A stretch of 24,759 nt of DNA from contig JADLBT010000218.1 of assembly GCA_020847555.1 (NCBI GenBank), positions 1 through 24,759 on the forward strand. Reading direction: 5' to 3'. The notes beneath the pieces were generated by a model, which ran no database searches, was not told the origin of the DNA, and was given only the letters and a program-made list of their open reading frames with translations. Positions 1 through 7,603 of the stretch are shown here, one piece after another (the stretch's first letter is position 1; each line of letters begins with the position of its first letter). Source of the DNA: Gemmataceae bacterium (GTDB taxonomy: Bacteria > Planctomycetota > Planctomycetia > Gemmatales > Gemmataceae). A program made the translations under genes and the position numbers.

Positions 1-11
1 GCACGTTGGCG

Positions 12-824
12 TCAGAGGTCGTAGCCGCCGGAGAGCAGCTCGGCGGCTCCCAGCGGTCGGGCGACCGGCTCGAAATACGTACACTCGGCGCTCGACATCG
101 GCCAGGGCTGCAGCTCCTCGCAGGGAATCGATTCGCCGAAGGATTGCTCATGGCGTTCCGGCGACATCCAGGAGTAGTCGAGCGCGTAGGCCACGGCCGG
201 GGCGTTCTGCACCGAACTGTAAGGCCGTTCATGCCCGAGCTGCCGGAAGCCGTAAAAGCGCTGGTAGAAGCGGCCGTGTTTCGGATGCACTGCAATCAGC
301 AGCCGCTCAATCCCGTGGTGCCGGGAGAACTGCAGCAGCAGGCGGGCGACCCGCACGAATAGCGGGAGGAAGCGCAACAGGTGGCGGCGGCGGTCGGCCA
401 GGCAGGAAACCTCGGCGAGACGCAGGCTCTGCGCACGCAGCCCCTGAATCTCCTCCGGGAAGATGCTCTCCATCGGTAAGCCTGCCGAACCGTCCCCGAT
501 CAGGCTCATCGTGAAGATGACCTCATCCTTGTAGATGGCCACGAAGACGGTCGTGGTGGGCAGCAGGTGGCAAGGGGTGACGCGCATCCCGTGCGCGGTC
601 GGTTCGCTCAGGCCGGCCTCAAGGTAACGCCGGTAGATCAGACGGAAGGCCGCTTCCCGTTCCTCGCGGGTCGAGGCGACCTTGACGGTGATCGGCGAAA
701 ATGGTCCCTCGTCGCGGACGGCGTCCCGGGACGGCTCGGCGCGCGGGGCCGTCAGCGCCGCCGCCTCGGGGTGGGCCAGCAACTGCGCGCCATCTCCAAC
801 CAGGGTTGCAACAGACGTTTGCAT
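12..824 (-). CDS. FeeM-like N-acyltransferase (GNAT-fold N-acyl amino acid synthase family)
   Basis: A 270-residue cytoplasmic protein with no signal peptide or membrane segment. After a variable, Ala-rich first 45 residues, the FeeM/GNAT-type core runs from about 46 to 220. Recognisable blocks are MRVTPCHLLPTTTVFVA (80-96), SLIGDGSAGLPMES (107-120), LAEVSCLADRRR (136-147) and LLIAVHPKHGRFYQRFYGF (175-193). This pattern is typical of the N-acyl amino acid synthase group, which transfers an acyl chain from acyl-ACP to an amino group; the substrate here is not known. The ATG at 824 is preferred over an in-frame GTG at 845 because an AGAGAGG ribosome-binding sequence sits about 8 bases before it. 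It lies 69 bases downstream of the ketoacyl synthase on the same strand and is probably the last gene of a three-gene operon. Family assignment is by recognised motifs; the biosynthetic role is inferred. Confidence 0.82.
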   Translation of the reverse strand: MQTSVATLVGDGAQLLAHPEAAALTAPRAEPSRDAVRDEGPFSPITVKVASTREEREAAFRLIYRRYLEAGLSEPTAHGMRVTPCHLLPTTTVFVAIYKDEVIFTMSLIGDGSAGLPMESIFPEEIQGLRAQSLRLAEVSCLADRRRHLLRFLPLFVRVARLLLQFSRHHGIERLLIAVHPKHGRFYQRFYGFRQLGHERPYSSVQNAPAVAYALDYSWMSPERHEQSFGESIPCEELQPWPMSSAECTYFEPVARPLGAAELLSGGYDL

Positions 825-893
825 CGCTCGCACCTCTCTCTTCACGTCTCCGTTCCGCTTGCGCTGGGTGGGGGGGCGAAAAGTCGGTCAGCT

Positions 894-2033
894 TCACCAC
901 CGCAGCAGGGCGCTCGCCCAGGTCAGCCCCGCCCCGAAGCCGGTCAGCAGGAGCAGATCCCCACGGCGAACTCTGCCCTCATTCACCGCCTCGTCCAGGG
1001 CCAGCGGGACGGAAGCGGCGATCGTGTTGCCGTAACGCTGCAGGTTCGTGTACACCCGGGCGGGGGCCAGGCCGAGGCGCTCCGCCAGGGCCGCGACGAT
1101 GCGCAGGTTTGCCTGATGGGGGACGAACAGGCCAATCTCGGCGGCCGTCATCCCCGCGTAGTCGAGCAGCTGGCCCGTCGCTTCCGCCACCGTCTGCACG
1201 ACCCAGCGGAAGATCGCCCGGCCCTCCATCTTCATGTACTGGTGCTGCGGGGCGCCGACGGACCCGTCGGCGGGCAGGCGGCTGCCGCCTCCCTGGCGGT
1301 ACAGCAGCCCGGCCCCAGCGCCATCGGAGCCGAGCTGGTACGCCACGAATCCCTGGTCGGACTGGCTCGCCGGCCCGAGCAGCACCGCCCCGGCCCCGTC
1401 CCCGAAGAGCGGATACGTTTCGCGGTCGGCCGGGTCGGTGATCCGGCTGCAGGTGTCGCCGCCCACCACCAGGCACCGCCGGACGTTGCCCGTGCGCACG
1501 AACTGCGCCCCCGTCGCCAGGGCGTAGACGAACCCCGAGCAGGCGGCGTGCAGGTCGAACGCGCCACACAACAGGCCGAGGCGCTCCTGCAGGATGCATG
1601 CGGTCGAGGGGGCGGCCAGGTCCGGCGACATCGTGGTCACGATGAGCAGGTCGATGTCGGCCGCGTCCACCCGCCCGGCGGCGAGGCAGCGGACCGCCGC
1701 CTCGTAGCACAGGTCGCTCGTCGCCATCTCGGGGGGCGCGTGGCGGCGCTCCTGGATGCCAGTCCGCCGCAGCACCCAGTCGCCGTCCACGCCGAGCGCG
1801 GTTTGCAGCTCCTCGTTGCTCACCCGCCGCGGCGGGGCGTAGCTGCCGGTGGCCAGAACCTGAAACCCCTTCAGGCGGGCATTGCGGGCCAGGCTCCGCC
1901 GGGGGAGAACGGGCTGGTCCGCCGGGGCCGGCGCCGGCTGACGGCCCGCCCCGGCCGGGTGGCGGTCGGCGTGGTCCGCGGGGCGGACGGGCGGCGTGGG
2001 GACCGTTGTCAGGAGGGTGGAGGAATTACGCAT
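894..2033 (-). CDS. 3-oxoacyl-ACP synthase III (FabH-like KASIII)
   Basis: A 379-residue thiolase-fold enzyme that would condense an acyl-CoA or similar starter with malonyl-ACP. The full KASIII triad is visible: Cys165 in AACSG, His306 in PHQANLRI, and Asn336 in YGNTIAAS. The C-terminus GFGAGLTWASALLRW is the classical FabH ending. The core begins at about residue 57 (GFQVLATGS), so there is an N-terminal extension of some 55 residues, rich in Pro, Ala and Arg and without a clear function. The start is the ATG at 2033; a GTG at 2051 in the same frame is the alternative, and no strong ribosome-binding site decides between them. The stop of the upstream small membrane protein lies 36 bases away, suggesting co-transcription. 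Neighbouring a FeeM-like acyltransferase, it may make a dedicated acyl chain instead of serving housekeeping fatty acid synthesis; this is inference. Confidence 0.9.
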   Translation of the reverse strand: MRNSSTLLTTVPTPPVRPADHADRHPAGAGRQPAPAPADQPVLPRRSLARNARLKGFQVLATGSYAPPRRVSNEELQTALGVDGDWVLRRTGIQERRHAPPEMATSDLCYEAAVRCLAAGRVDAADIDLLIVTTMSPDLAAPSTACILQERLGLLCGAFDLHAACSGFVYALATGAQFVRTGNVRRCLVVGGDTCSRITDPADRETYPLFGDGAGAVLLGPASQSDQGFVAYQLGSDGAGAGLLYRQGGGSRLPADGSVGAPQHQYMKMEGRAIFRWVVQTVAEATGQLLDYAGMTAAEIGLFVPHQANLRIVAALAERLGLAPARVYTNLQRYGNTIAASVPLALDEAVNEGRVRRGDLLLLTGFGAGLTWASALLRW

Positions 2034-2069
2034 GGGACGAACTCGTATCACCTCGGCATCAGTCGGGGG

Positions 2070-2342
2070 TTACGCGGCCGGGGATGCCGACAATCCCTGT
2101 CGATCGGTGAGGGGATTGGGCGCGAAAAGGGGGCGCCAGCGGTCCGGAGCCTCGAAGGGTCTGGGGACGATCCGGGCCGGGGCGAGCCAGCGGTTGTTCT
2201 TCCCGGCCGGCCCTGCCTGGGGCCTCACCCGCGCGGCGAGGTACTCGTAGTAGATCGCGACCCGATGGTGGCGGCGCAGGTAGCGGGCCAGCGCCAGGTT
2301 CGCGAGCAAGCCAGCGGCCAGGAACAAGAAAGAGGTCTCCAT
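2070..2342 (-). CDS. Small single-pass membrane protein, unknown function
   Basis: A 90-residue protein starting at the ATG at 2342, which is preceded by a GAAGGTGG ribosome-binding sequence. Residues 4-20 (SFLFLAAGLLANLALAR) form one hydrophobic helix, followed by a basic stretch LRRHHR, which predicts an N-terminal anchor with the rest of the chain in the cytoplasm. The remainder is Pro- and Arg-rich with no motif I recognise. A longer in-frame reading to 2441 is possible, but its extra 33 residues look like translated non-coding sequence. The gene is first in a same-strand run with the KASIII and FeeM-like genes; its stop lies 36 bases before the KASIII start. It could be a membrane tether or partner for those enzymes, which is speculation based on position only. 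Confidence 0.6.
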   Translation of the reverse strand: METSFLFLAAGLLANLALARYLRRHHRVAIYYEYLAARVRPQAGPAGKNNRWLAPARIVPRPFEAPDRWRPLFAPNPLTDRQGLSASPAA

Positions 2343-2771
2343 GTGCCACCTTCGCGACAAGCAGCGGGGAGCGACGGCCGGACCCGATGACCCGGCGAGT
2401 CGTCGGCTTGACGGGAAAGCGGTACGACTTCGTGCTGCCAAGGGGGTGGAGAGCGGTCATCTCCGTTAAAACTGTAGATCAGCAAATGAAGCCGGTCAAA
2501 CGGGAGCAGATCCGTTCAGTCGCAGGATGGGTAATCCGGGATGTTTGGGTCGTGCCACAGCCTATTTGCACACCGGACTCCCTCTCGCGTTCCAGGTGAA
2601 CGTTTTTCCCGGGTGACTCGTCTACTTTATGAGCGCACGGAACGTCGCCGCTCCCCGGCTGGACCGGAACCGTCCGGGGACAGATACCCCACCAGCGCAA
2701 GGACTCGTCCCTCCAGGGTTACCGTGACCCCGCGTCCTGTCTTTTGGGCGAGGTGGTCGGGAGCAGAGGCC
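2343..2771. other. Divergent intergenic region without a gene
   Basis: These 429 bases separate the minus-strand acyltransferase operon from the plus-strand kinase. They contain the promoter-like pair at 2471-2499, and the central part is less GC-rich than the coding flanks. Open frames in it, including a 5' extension of the kinase frame to 2541, show no recognisable protein character. I see no RNA gene or repeat here. Confidence 0.6.
2471..2499 (-). promoter_or_regulatory. Putative sigma-70-type promoter of the acyltransferase operon
   Basis: Reading the minus strand, TTGACC (2499-2494) is followed after exactly 17 bases by TACAGT (2476-2471). It lies about 130 bases upstream of the small membrane protein start at 2342 and points at the three-gene operon. 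It is the best spaced -35/-10 pair I saw in the window, but planctomycete promoter rules are poorly known. Confidence 0.45.
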
Positions 2772-4076
2772 ATGACCGCCACCCCCCCCATGGACCGGCG
2801 CACCTTTCTGAAGAACGTTCAGGCCAGCGGCCTCGTGAGCCGGCACGATCTGAAGGCTCTGCTGAAAAAACTGCCCGACAGCAACCGGGGCAAGGTGATT
2901 GCGCGCACCCTGGTCGAGTGGGGTCTGCTGACGCGCTTCCAGGCGGAACTGCTGCTCATCGGCCGGACGACCGGGTTCGTCCTCGGACAGTACCGCATCC
3001 TCGACCAGATCGGCCAGGGCGGCATGGGCAAGGTGTTCAAGGCGACTCACCAGACGATGGGCCGCGTGGTGGCGCTGAAGGTGCTGACGCCGCAGCAGGT
3101 TAACTCGGCGAAGGCCCGCGAATTGTTCCAGCGCGAGGTGCGTGCGGCCGGCCGGCTGATGCACCCGAACATCGTGACCGCCTACGACGCCGGCTGCGCC
3201 GACGGCCGCGACTACCTCGCGATGGAGTTCGTGGACGGGCCGAACCTGGAGCGGCTGCTGTGTCAGCGCGGCCCGCTGCCGGTCGGGTGGGCGTGCGACC
3301 TGATGCGCCAGGCGGCCGACGGCTTGCAGTACGCCGCCGACATGGGCATGGTCCACCGCGACATCAAGCCGTCCAACCTGCTGGTGCAGCAGGGCCACGC
3401 GCCCGGGTCGCCGTGCGTGGTGAAGATCCTCGACTTCGGTCTGGCCCGGCTGCACCAACCCACTCAGGCCGGCATCGGCGGCAAGGGCACCATCCTGGCC
3501 GGCGAGCATACGGTCATGGGCACGCCCGACTACCTCTCGCCGGAGCAGTCGCGCAGCCTGCATGCGGTGGACATCCGGTCGGACCTGTACAGCCTCGGCT
3601 GCACCTTCTACCATCTGCTCACCGGCCAGGTGCCGTTCCCCGGCGGCACGTCGCTGGAGAAGCTGGTCCGCCACGGGTCCGAGGAGCCGGTCCCGGCCGA
3701 GGCGCTGCGGCCCGACCTGATACCGCCGGTGAGCGCCGTCGTCCGCCGGCTGATGGCGAAGGATCCGGCCGCCCGCTACCAGACACCGGCCGAACTGGCG
3801 GCCGCGCTGGCGCCGTTCTGCGAGCCCGGCCCGATCGACTGGTCCGTCCTCGACACCGGGACAATGCGCTGCGCCGACACCAGCACCGCGACCCCCGGCA
3901 CCAGCATCCCGACGCGGGCGGCCGACCCCGCCGCCGTCGCGACCGACGCGAACTGCCCGGCTACCGAGGCGGCCGACCGCGGCCCGCGCTCGCGGCGAGC
4001 CGTGCTCTGGGTCGGCGCCCTGCTCGGCGGCCTGGCGGCGCTGACTGCCACCCTGGTGGCCCTGCTGACGCAATGA
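2772..4076 (+). CDS. Membrane-anchored Ser/Thr protein kinase (PknB-like)
   Basis: A 434-residue Hanks-type kinase. Residues 8-73 form a helical N-terminal module that also occurs in the second kinase of this window (5876-7321). The kinase domain spans about 74-345 and is complete: glycine loop GQGGMG (81-86), Lys103 in VALKVL, Glu122, HRDIKPSN (195-202), DFG (221-223), GTPDYLSPEQ (250-259) and DIRSDLYSLGC (268-277). A Thr/Ala-rich linker (360-408) leads to a single transmembrane helix at 410-432 that ends the protein, so the kinase is cytoplasmic and tail-anchored, with no extracellular sensor. The ATG at 2772 is preceded by GGGAG and AGAGG sequences. The frame is open back to 2541, but that part is not kinase-like. 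The TIGR03067-like gene follows 40 bases downstream and may be co-transcribed. Target proteins cannot be read from the sequence. Confidence 0.93.
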   Translation: MTATPPMDRRTFLKNVQASGLVSRHDLKALLKKLPDSNRGKVIARTLVEWGLLTRFQAELLLIGRTTGFVLGQYRILDQIGQGGMGKVFKATHQTMGRVVALKVLTPQQVNSAKARELFQREVRAAGRLMHPNIVTAYDAGCADGRDYLAMEFVDGPNLERLLCQRGPLPVGWACDLMRQAADGLQYAADMGMVHRDIKPSNLLVQQGHAPGSPCVVKILDFGLARLHQPTQAGIGGKGTILAGEHTVMGTPDYLSPEQSRSLHAVDIRSDLYSLGCTFYHLLTGQVPFPGGTSLEKLVRHGSEEPVPAEALRPDLIPPVSAVVRRLMAKDPAARYQTPAELAAALAPFCEPGPIDWSVLDTGTMRCADTSTATPGTSIPTRAADPAAVATDANCPATEAADRGPRSRRAVLWVGALLGGLAALTATLVALLTQ

Positions 4077-4116
4077 CGCCGTCGCGGCTGCCCAGGCCCG
4101 CCCACGGAGAGTGACG

Positions 4117-4557
4117 ATGAACCCGCACGGCGCACTTCTGCTCCTCGCCGCCACCCTCGTCGGGGCCGACGGACCCATCCCGGACGCAGTCAAGCAGGAA
4201 CTGGAGCGCCTTCAGGGCATCTGGCAAACGGTGTCGGTGGAGATCGACGGCGAGCCGATTCGCCAGAGCGTCCGGGCCGACCGCCTCACCATCAAGGGCA
4301 CCACGTTTGTCCTCACCACCCGCACCGAAACGATGGGCGGGATCCTCCGGATCGACCCGACCAAACGCCCGAGGACGATCGACACGGAAACCGTCCTCGG
4401 CGAGAACAAGGGCGTCAAGGCGGTCGGCATCTACGTCCTCGACGGCGACACGCTGCGCGTCTGCTACGCACCCGCACCCAGACCGCGGCCGACGGCGTTC
4501 AGGACGGCTCCGAAATCGGGCCACGCGCTGGTGGTTTACAAGCGGGTGAAGAAGTAG
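4117..4557 (+). CDS. TIGR03067-like small exported protein
   Basis: A 146-residue protein whose pattern fits the TIGR03067 domain family, common in planctomycetes and of unknown function. The family-like start ELERLQGIWQTVSVEIDGEP (about 29-48) leads into beta-strand-rich sequence with GIYVLDGDTLRVCYAP near the end, a lipocalin-like arrangement. Residues 1-18 (MNPHGALLLLAATLVGAD) form a short hydrophobic export signal. The ATG at 4117 is chosen over the in-frame GTG at 4111 because GGAG at 4106-4109 is correctly spaced from the ATG. It follows the kinase by 40 bases, possibly in one transcript. Its last 59 bases overlap the end of the convergent nagA-like gene. The family is recognised by motif memory only, and no biochemical role is known to me. 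Confidence 0.8.
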   Translation: MNPHGALLLLAATLVGADGPIPDAVKQELERLQGIWQTVSVEIDGEPIRQSVRADRLTIKGTTFVLTTRTETMGGILRIDPTKRPRTIDTETVLGENKGVKAVGIYVLDGDTLRVCYAPAPRPRPTAFRTAPKSGHALVVYKRVKK

Positions 4558-5701
4558 CGGGTGCAAGGCGAGTGGCGCCGACCAGCGTCTCGCGCACCCG
4601 CAAGTCGCCGCCCTCCTCCCAGTCGAACAGCACCAGATCGGTGTGCGCCCCCGCTTCCAATCGCTGCTCCGGCAGATTCAGGAGCTGGCGGGGGCGCGCG
4701 GACGCCATGTCCACCGCATCGCGCAGGCTGACATCGGCGAAGCGCATCACCAGCCCGACGCACAGGTCCGTGAACACGCCCGAGCCGCCCAGGTAGCTCG
4801 TCCCCGGCACGACCACCTTGCCGCCCGGCAGCACCTCGAACTCCTGGTCCCACTGGCGGTACGTCCCCGGCGACAGCCCGGCCAGCGGGCTCGCGTCGCA
4901 GGTGAGGACCGTGTGGGCCGGCGTCTTGACGCGCAGGAAGCAGCGCACCACGGCGGCCGGCAGGTGGTGGCCGTCGCAGATGATGCTCGCCCAAAGACGA
5001 TCCTCGCCCAGCTGCTCCCAGATGTAGTTGGGGTGCCGCGGCAGCACGGCATGGGCTCCGTTGCCCAGGTGGGTGCTGAGGCGTGCCCCGGCCTCGACGG
5101 CGGCGTGGATGTGCTCGCCCGCGGCGGCCGTGTGGCCCAGCGCGACCACCACCCCGGACGCGACGAGTTGCTCGATGAACCGGACGGCGCCGTCGTGCTC
5201 GGGCGCCAGCGTCACCAGGCGGATGCGGCCGCCCGCGGCGTCCTGCAGGCGGCGGAATTCGTCCCAGTCAGGCCGGCGGACGTGCTGGCGTGCGTGCGCC
5301 CCGCGCGGGCCGTCCTCGGGCGAGATGTACGGTCCTTCGAGGTGGAACACTGGCGCCGCGTGGTCGATCCCCGGATCCTGCTCGCACGCCCGCCGCAAGG
5401 TGGCGAACCCGTGGGCCAGCGCCTCGAACGAGTTGGTCACCAGGGTCGGGCACAGGGCGGCGATGCCGTGCGCCTGGCAGGTGGCGACGACGTGGCGCAC
5501 GGCGGCCGCGTCGAGATCGCGCGAGCTGAAGCCGTGGCCGTCGCAGCCGTTGATTTGCAGGTCGAACAGGGCCGGCGCGACCCAGCCGGCGGTCCGATCG
5601 GGCGCTTCCCCCGAGGGCACGCCGAGGGTGCGAATCAGGCCGTTCTCCCAGTCGAGATCGATCGGCTGGCCAGTGGCATAGTGGCGGGCACGGATGCGCA
5701 T
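4499..5701 (-). CDS. nagA: N-acetylglucosamine-6-phosphate deacetylase-like amidohydrolase
   Basis: A 400-residue cytoplasmic metal-dependent hydrolase of the amidohydrolase superfamily. NagA removes the acetyl group from GlcNAc-6-phosphate in amino-sugar recycling. Visible landmarks are FDLQINGCDG (46-55), the metal-binding Glu122 in HLEGPYISPEDG, His190 in ALGHT, His211 in STHLGNGAH, ICDGHHL (241-247) and the catalytic-type Asp269 in LTCDAS. The family core appears to end near residue 376 (RETLVGA). The last 24 residues look like read-through into the 3' end of the convergent TIGR03067-like gene, giving a 59-base overlap. No ribosome-binding sequence precedes the ATG at 5701; instead there is an imperfect 14-base tandem repeat. 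Specificity for GlcNAc-6-phosphate is inferred, as related planctomycete amidohydrolases could act on other N-acyl sugars. Confidence 0.8.
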   Translation of the reverse strand: MRIRARHYATGQPIDLDWENGLIRTLGVPSGEAPDRTAGWVAPALFDLQINGCDGHGFSSRDLDAAAVRHVVATCQAHGIAALCPTLVTNSFEALAHGFATLRRACEQDPGIDHAAPVFHLEGPYISPEDGPRGAHARQHVRRPDWDEFRRLQDAAGGRIRLVTLAPEHDGAVRFIEQLVASGVVVALGHTAAAGEHIHAAVEAGARLSTHLGNGAHAVLPRHPNYIWEQLGEDRLWASIICDGHHLPAAVVRCFLRVKTPAHTVLTCDASPLAGLSPGTYRQWDQEFEVLPGGKVVVPGTSYLGGSGVFTDLCVGLVMRFADVSLRDAVDMASARPRQLLNLPEQRLEAGAHTDLVLFDWEEGGDLRVRETLVGATRLAPATSSPACKPPARGPISEPS

Positions 5702-5705
5702 CGGA

Positions 5706-5732
5706 GGGCAGAGGTCAGAGGGCAGGGGTCAG
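5706..5732. repeat. Imperfect two-copy 14-base tandem repeat
   Basis: GGGCAGAGGTCAG at 5706-5718 is repeated with one mismatch as GGGCAGGGGTCAG at 5720-5732. It occupies the position just upstream of the nagA-like start where a ribosome-binding site would be expected. Two units are too few to claim a function. Confidence 0.5.
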
Positions 5733-5820
5733 CAAGCGGCCCAGAGCCAGCCCACGGACCGCGGCCGCGAGCCTGGGTTGTGCCCCTGTCCTGCCCATTT
5801 TAGAAGCGCAGCGCGGCCGT

Positions 5821-5852
5821 TACCAGCCGCGCGCTGGCGCGCGCGGCTGGTA
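5821..5852. terminator. Perfect 14-bp hairpin between nagA-like gene and second kinase
   Basis: TACCAGCCGCGCGC (5821-5834) and its exact complement (5839-5852) flank the 4-base loop TGGC. It lies 24 bases beyond the stop of the minus-strand kinase, so it could terminate that transcript, although no T-run follows. Thirteen bases of it, GTTACCAGCCGCG, recur at 12128-12140, so it may belong to a dispersed intergenic repeat. Confidence 0.6.
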
Positions 5853-5875
5853 CGCAACCCAGGCGCAACCGCCCC

Positions 5876-7321
5876 TTACTGGAACGTATTCGCGAGGACG
5901 ATCCCGAGAACGCCCGCGAGAATGACGACGACGGCGCCGGCGCCCATCAGCAGCCAGTCGCGGGTGCTGAGGCGGAACCGTCGTTTCCCGCTCGCGGCCG
6001 CCGGCACGAGTTCGACGTCGATGCGCGGCGTCGGGGTGGTCGCCGTCGCGGCCGTCGCCGCGACCCGGTGCTTGTGGCGTTTGTGCTTCTTGTCCCGGTG
6101 CCGCTGGTCGGCGTCCCGGGTGCCGACAGGAACAGCCTTGACAGGGATCGGCGTCGAGGGGCCGTCGGGCTGCTTCGCGAGGATGTCCGGATCCGACTCC
6201 AGCCACGTCAGGAACCGGCCCAGGTGCGGACCCTCCTCGCTCATCCGCGCCGGCTCGGCCCCGGGCACCTGGAACGCCTGCAGCGCCTGGGCCGCCCGCT
6301 CCGGCGTCGGGTAGCGCTTGGCCGGATCCTTCGCCAGCATCCAGTTGAGCACCTGCTGCAGCCCCTCCGGCGCGTCCGGGGCCAGCTCCCGGACCGGACG
6401 CGGAGCCTCGGTCGCGTGCCGCACCACCTGCACCAGCACGTTCGTGTCCGGGAATGGCGGCTGGCCGGTCAGGCAGTGATAGAGTACGCACCCCAGACTG
6501 TAAACGTCGGCCCGGATGTCCACCCCGCGCGCGTCGCGCGCCTGCTCCGGCGCGAGGTAGTCCGGGGTTCCCAGCAGTACGCCCTCGCCGGTCAGGTGGA
6601 GATCCCTCGCCACGCCGTCGAACAGGGACCGGCCCAGGCCGATATCGAGGATCTTCAGCGTCGCCTGCAGCGTGTTGTCCGGCCCCCCGGGGGCGTGGGC
6701 CGGAACCAGCATCAGGTTCGCCGGCTTCAGGTCGCGGTGGACCAGGCCGTTGTCGTGGATGTGGTGCAGGCCCTGCAGCGCCTGGTAGACGAGGCGTACC
6801 GCCTCGTGTGCCGGGAGCCGCTTACGCCGGTGCAGCACCGTCTCCAGCGTCTCCCCCTCAAGGTACTCCATCACGAGGTAATGAACGCCGCTCTGCGCGC
6901 CCACCTGAAACGAGCGGATCACGTTCGGATGCTTGAGCTTCAGGGCCAGCCGGGCCTCGCGCTGGAACCGGCCGAGGATCTGCGGATCCTTGTTCTTCGA
7001 CGGCGGCAGGATCTTGATCGCGACGACCTGGCCGAGCTTGTGAACGGCCCGGTAGACGGCGGCCAGGCGCCCGCGCCCGAGTCGATCGAGGATCTTGTAC
7101 GGGCCGATGAAAAAGCTATCGACGTGGCCCTTTGCGACGAGGGCCGCCTGGTACTCGGTGACGTACTGACGCGCGACCAGCCAGCGCGTGAACCGGGCCA
7201 GGTCGGCGGCCCCCTCCTTTGCGTCGGCCTGCCAGCGCTGGTACATGACTTTCACCTCGTCCGGAGTGAGGAGTTTGCTCCGGATGAGCAGGCCGCACAC
7301 GTTCTCAACGGTAAATTCCAT
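5876..7321 (-). CDS. Membrane-anchored Ser/Thr protein kinase with variant motifs
   Basis: A 481-residue Hanks-type kinase with the same layout as the one at 2772-4076: N-terminal helical module (about 3-74), kinase domain (75-350), linker, and a tail-anchor helix at 456-477. Lys103, Glu122, HRDLKPAN (195-202), GTPDYLAPEQ (251-260) and DIRADVYSLGC (268-278) are intact. Two elements deviate. The glycine loop reads GRGRLA (82-87), with the last Gly replaced, and DFG is DIG (226-228). The magnesium-binding Asp is kept, so activity is plausible but may be altered. The linker carries the basic patch HRDKKHKRHKHR (408-419). The ATG at 7321 has GGTGGAG a few bases before it; the frame stays open to 7603, but that part lacks protein-like character. 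It stands alone, divergent from the cytochrome protein gene. Confidence 0.92.
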   Translation of the reverse strand: MEFTVENVCGLLIRSKLLTPDEVKVMYQRWQADAKEGAADLARFTRWLVARQYVTEYQAALVAKGHVDSFFIGPYKILDRLGRGRLAAVYRAVHKLGQVVAIKILPPSKNKDPQILGRFQREARLALKLKHPNVIRSFQVGAQSGVHYLVMEYLEGETLETVLHRRKRLPAHEAVRLVYQALQGLHHIHDNGLVHRDLKPANLMLVPAHAPGGPDNTLQATLKILDIGLGRSLFDGVARDLHLTGEGVLLGTPDYLAPEQARDARGVDIRADVYSLGCVLYHCLTGQPPFPDTNVLVQVVRHATEAPRPVRELAPDAPEGLQQVLNWMLAKDPAKRYPTPERAAQALQAFQVPGAEPARMSEEGPHLGRFLTWLESDPDILAKQPDGPSTPIPVKAVPVGTRDADQRHRDKKHKRHKHRVAATAATATTPTPRIDVELVPAAASGKRRFRLSTRDWLLMGAGAVVVILAGVLGIVLANTFQ

Positions 7322-7379
7322 ACGCTCCACCCTGGCGGTCGTCGGGGCTTGCAGCAGGTGAGACACGCCTCGTCCTCCA

Positions 7380-7385
7380 AGTATA
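7380..7385 (-). promoter_or_regulatory. Putative -10 element for the second kinase
   Basis: On the minus strand this reads TATACT, 59 bases upstream of the kinase start at 7321. The expected -35 position is occupied by an alternating CG run with no match, so this rests on a single hexamer. Confidence 0.25.
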
Positions 7386-7603
7386 CCGTCTACCGAAGCG
7401 CGCGCGCGGCGCCCCCGACCGCTTTCGCGGGAGACGGGCAGGTCGCCGACATCGACGGCGCACGCAATGGGGGCTGGTGGGACCACGCGTCCCCGGAAGA
7501 AGACCGGGGGGTTCTGTCCGCACCTTGGACGCACCCGGCGGCCGCAAAGTTCCTCGACCCACGGAAGAGGCGGCTTCGGCGGCGCCTGTCTTTTCCCCCG
7601 CAC

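Noticed and set aside
567..2390. 607-codon plus-strand frame across the KASIII region
   Set aside because: Opposite strand to well-supported KASIII and small membrane protein genes; the composition is repetitive Arg/Gly/Gln.
2541..2771. N-terminal extension of the first kinase by 77 residues
   Set aside because: The extension has no resemblance to kinase modules, and a better ribosome-binding site precedes the ATG at 2772.
2622..4193. 523-codon minus-strand frame opposite the first kinase
   Set aside because: Antisense shadow of a kinase whose motifs are all intact.
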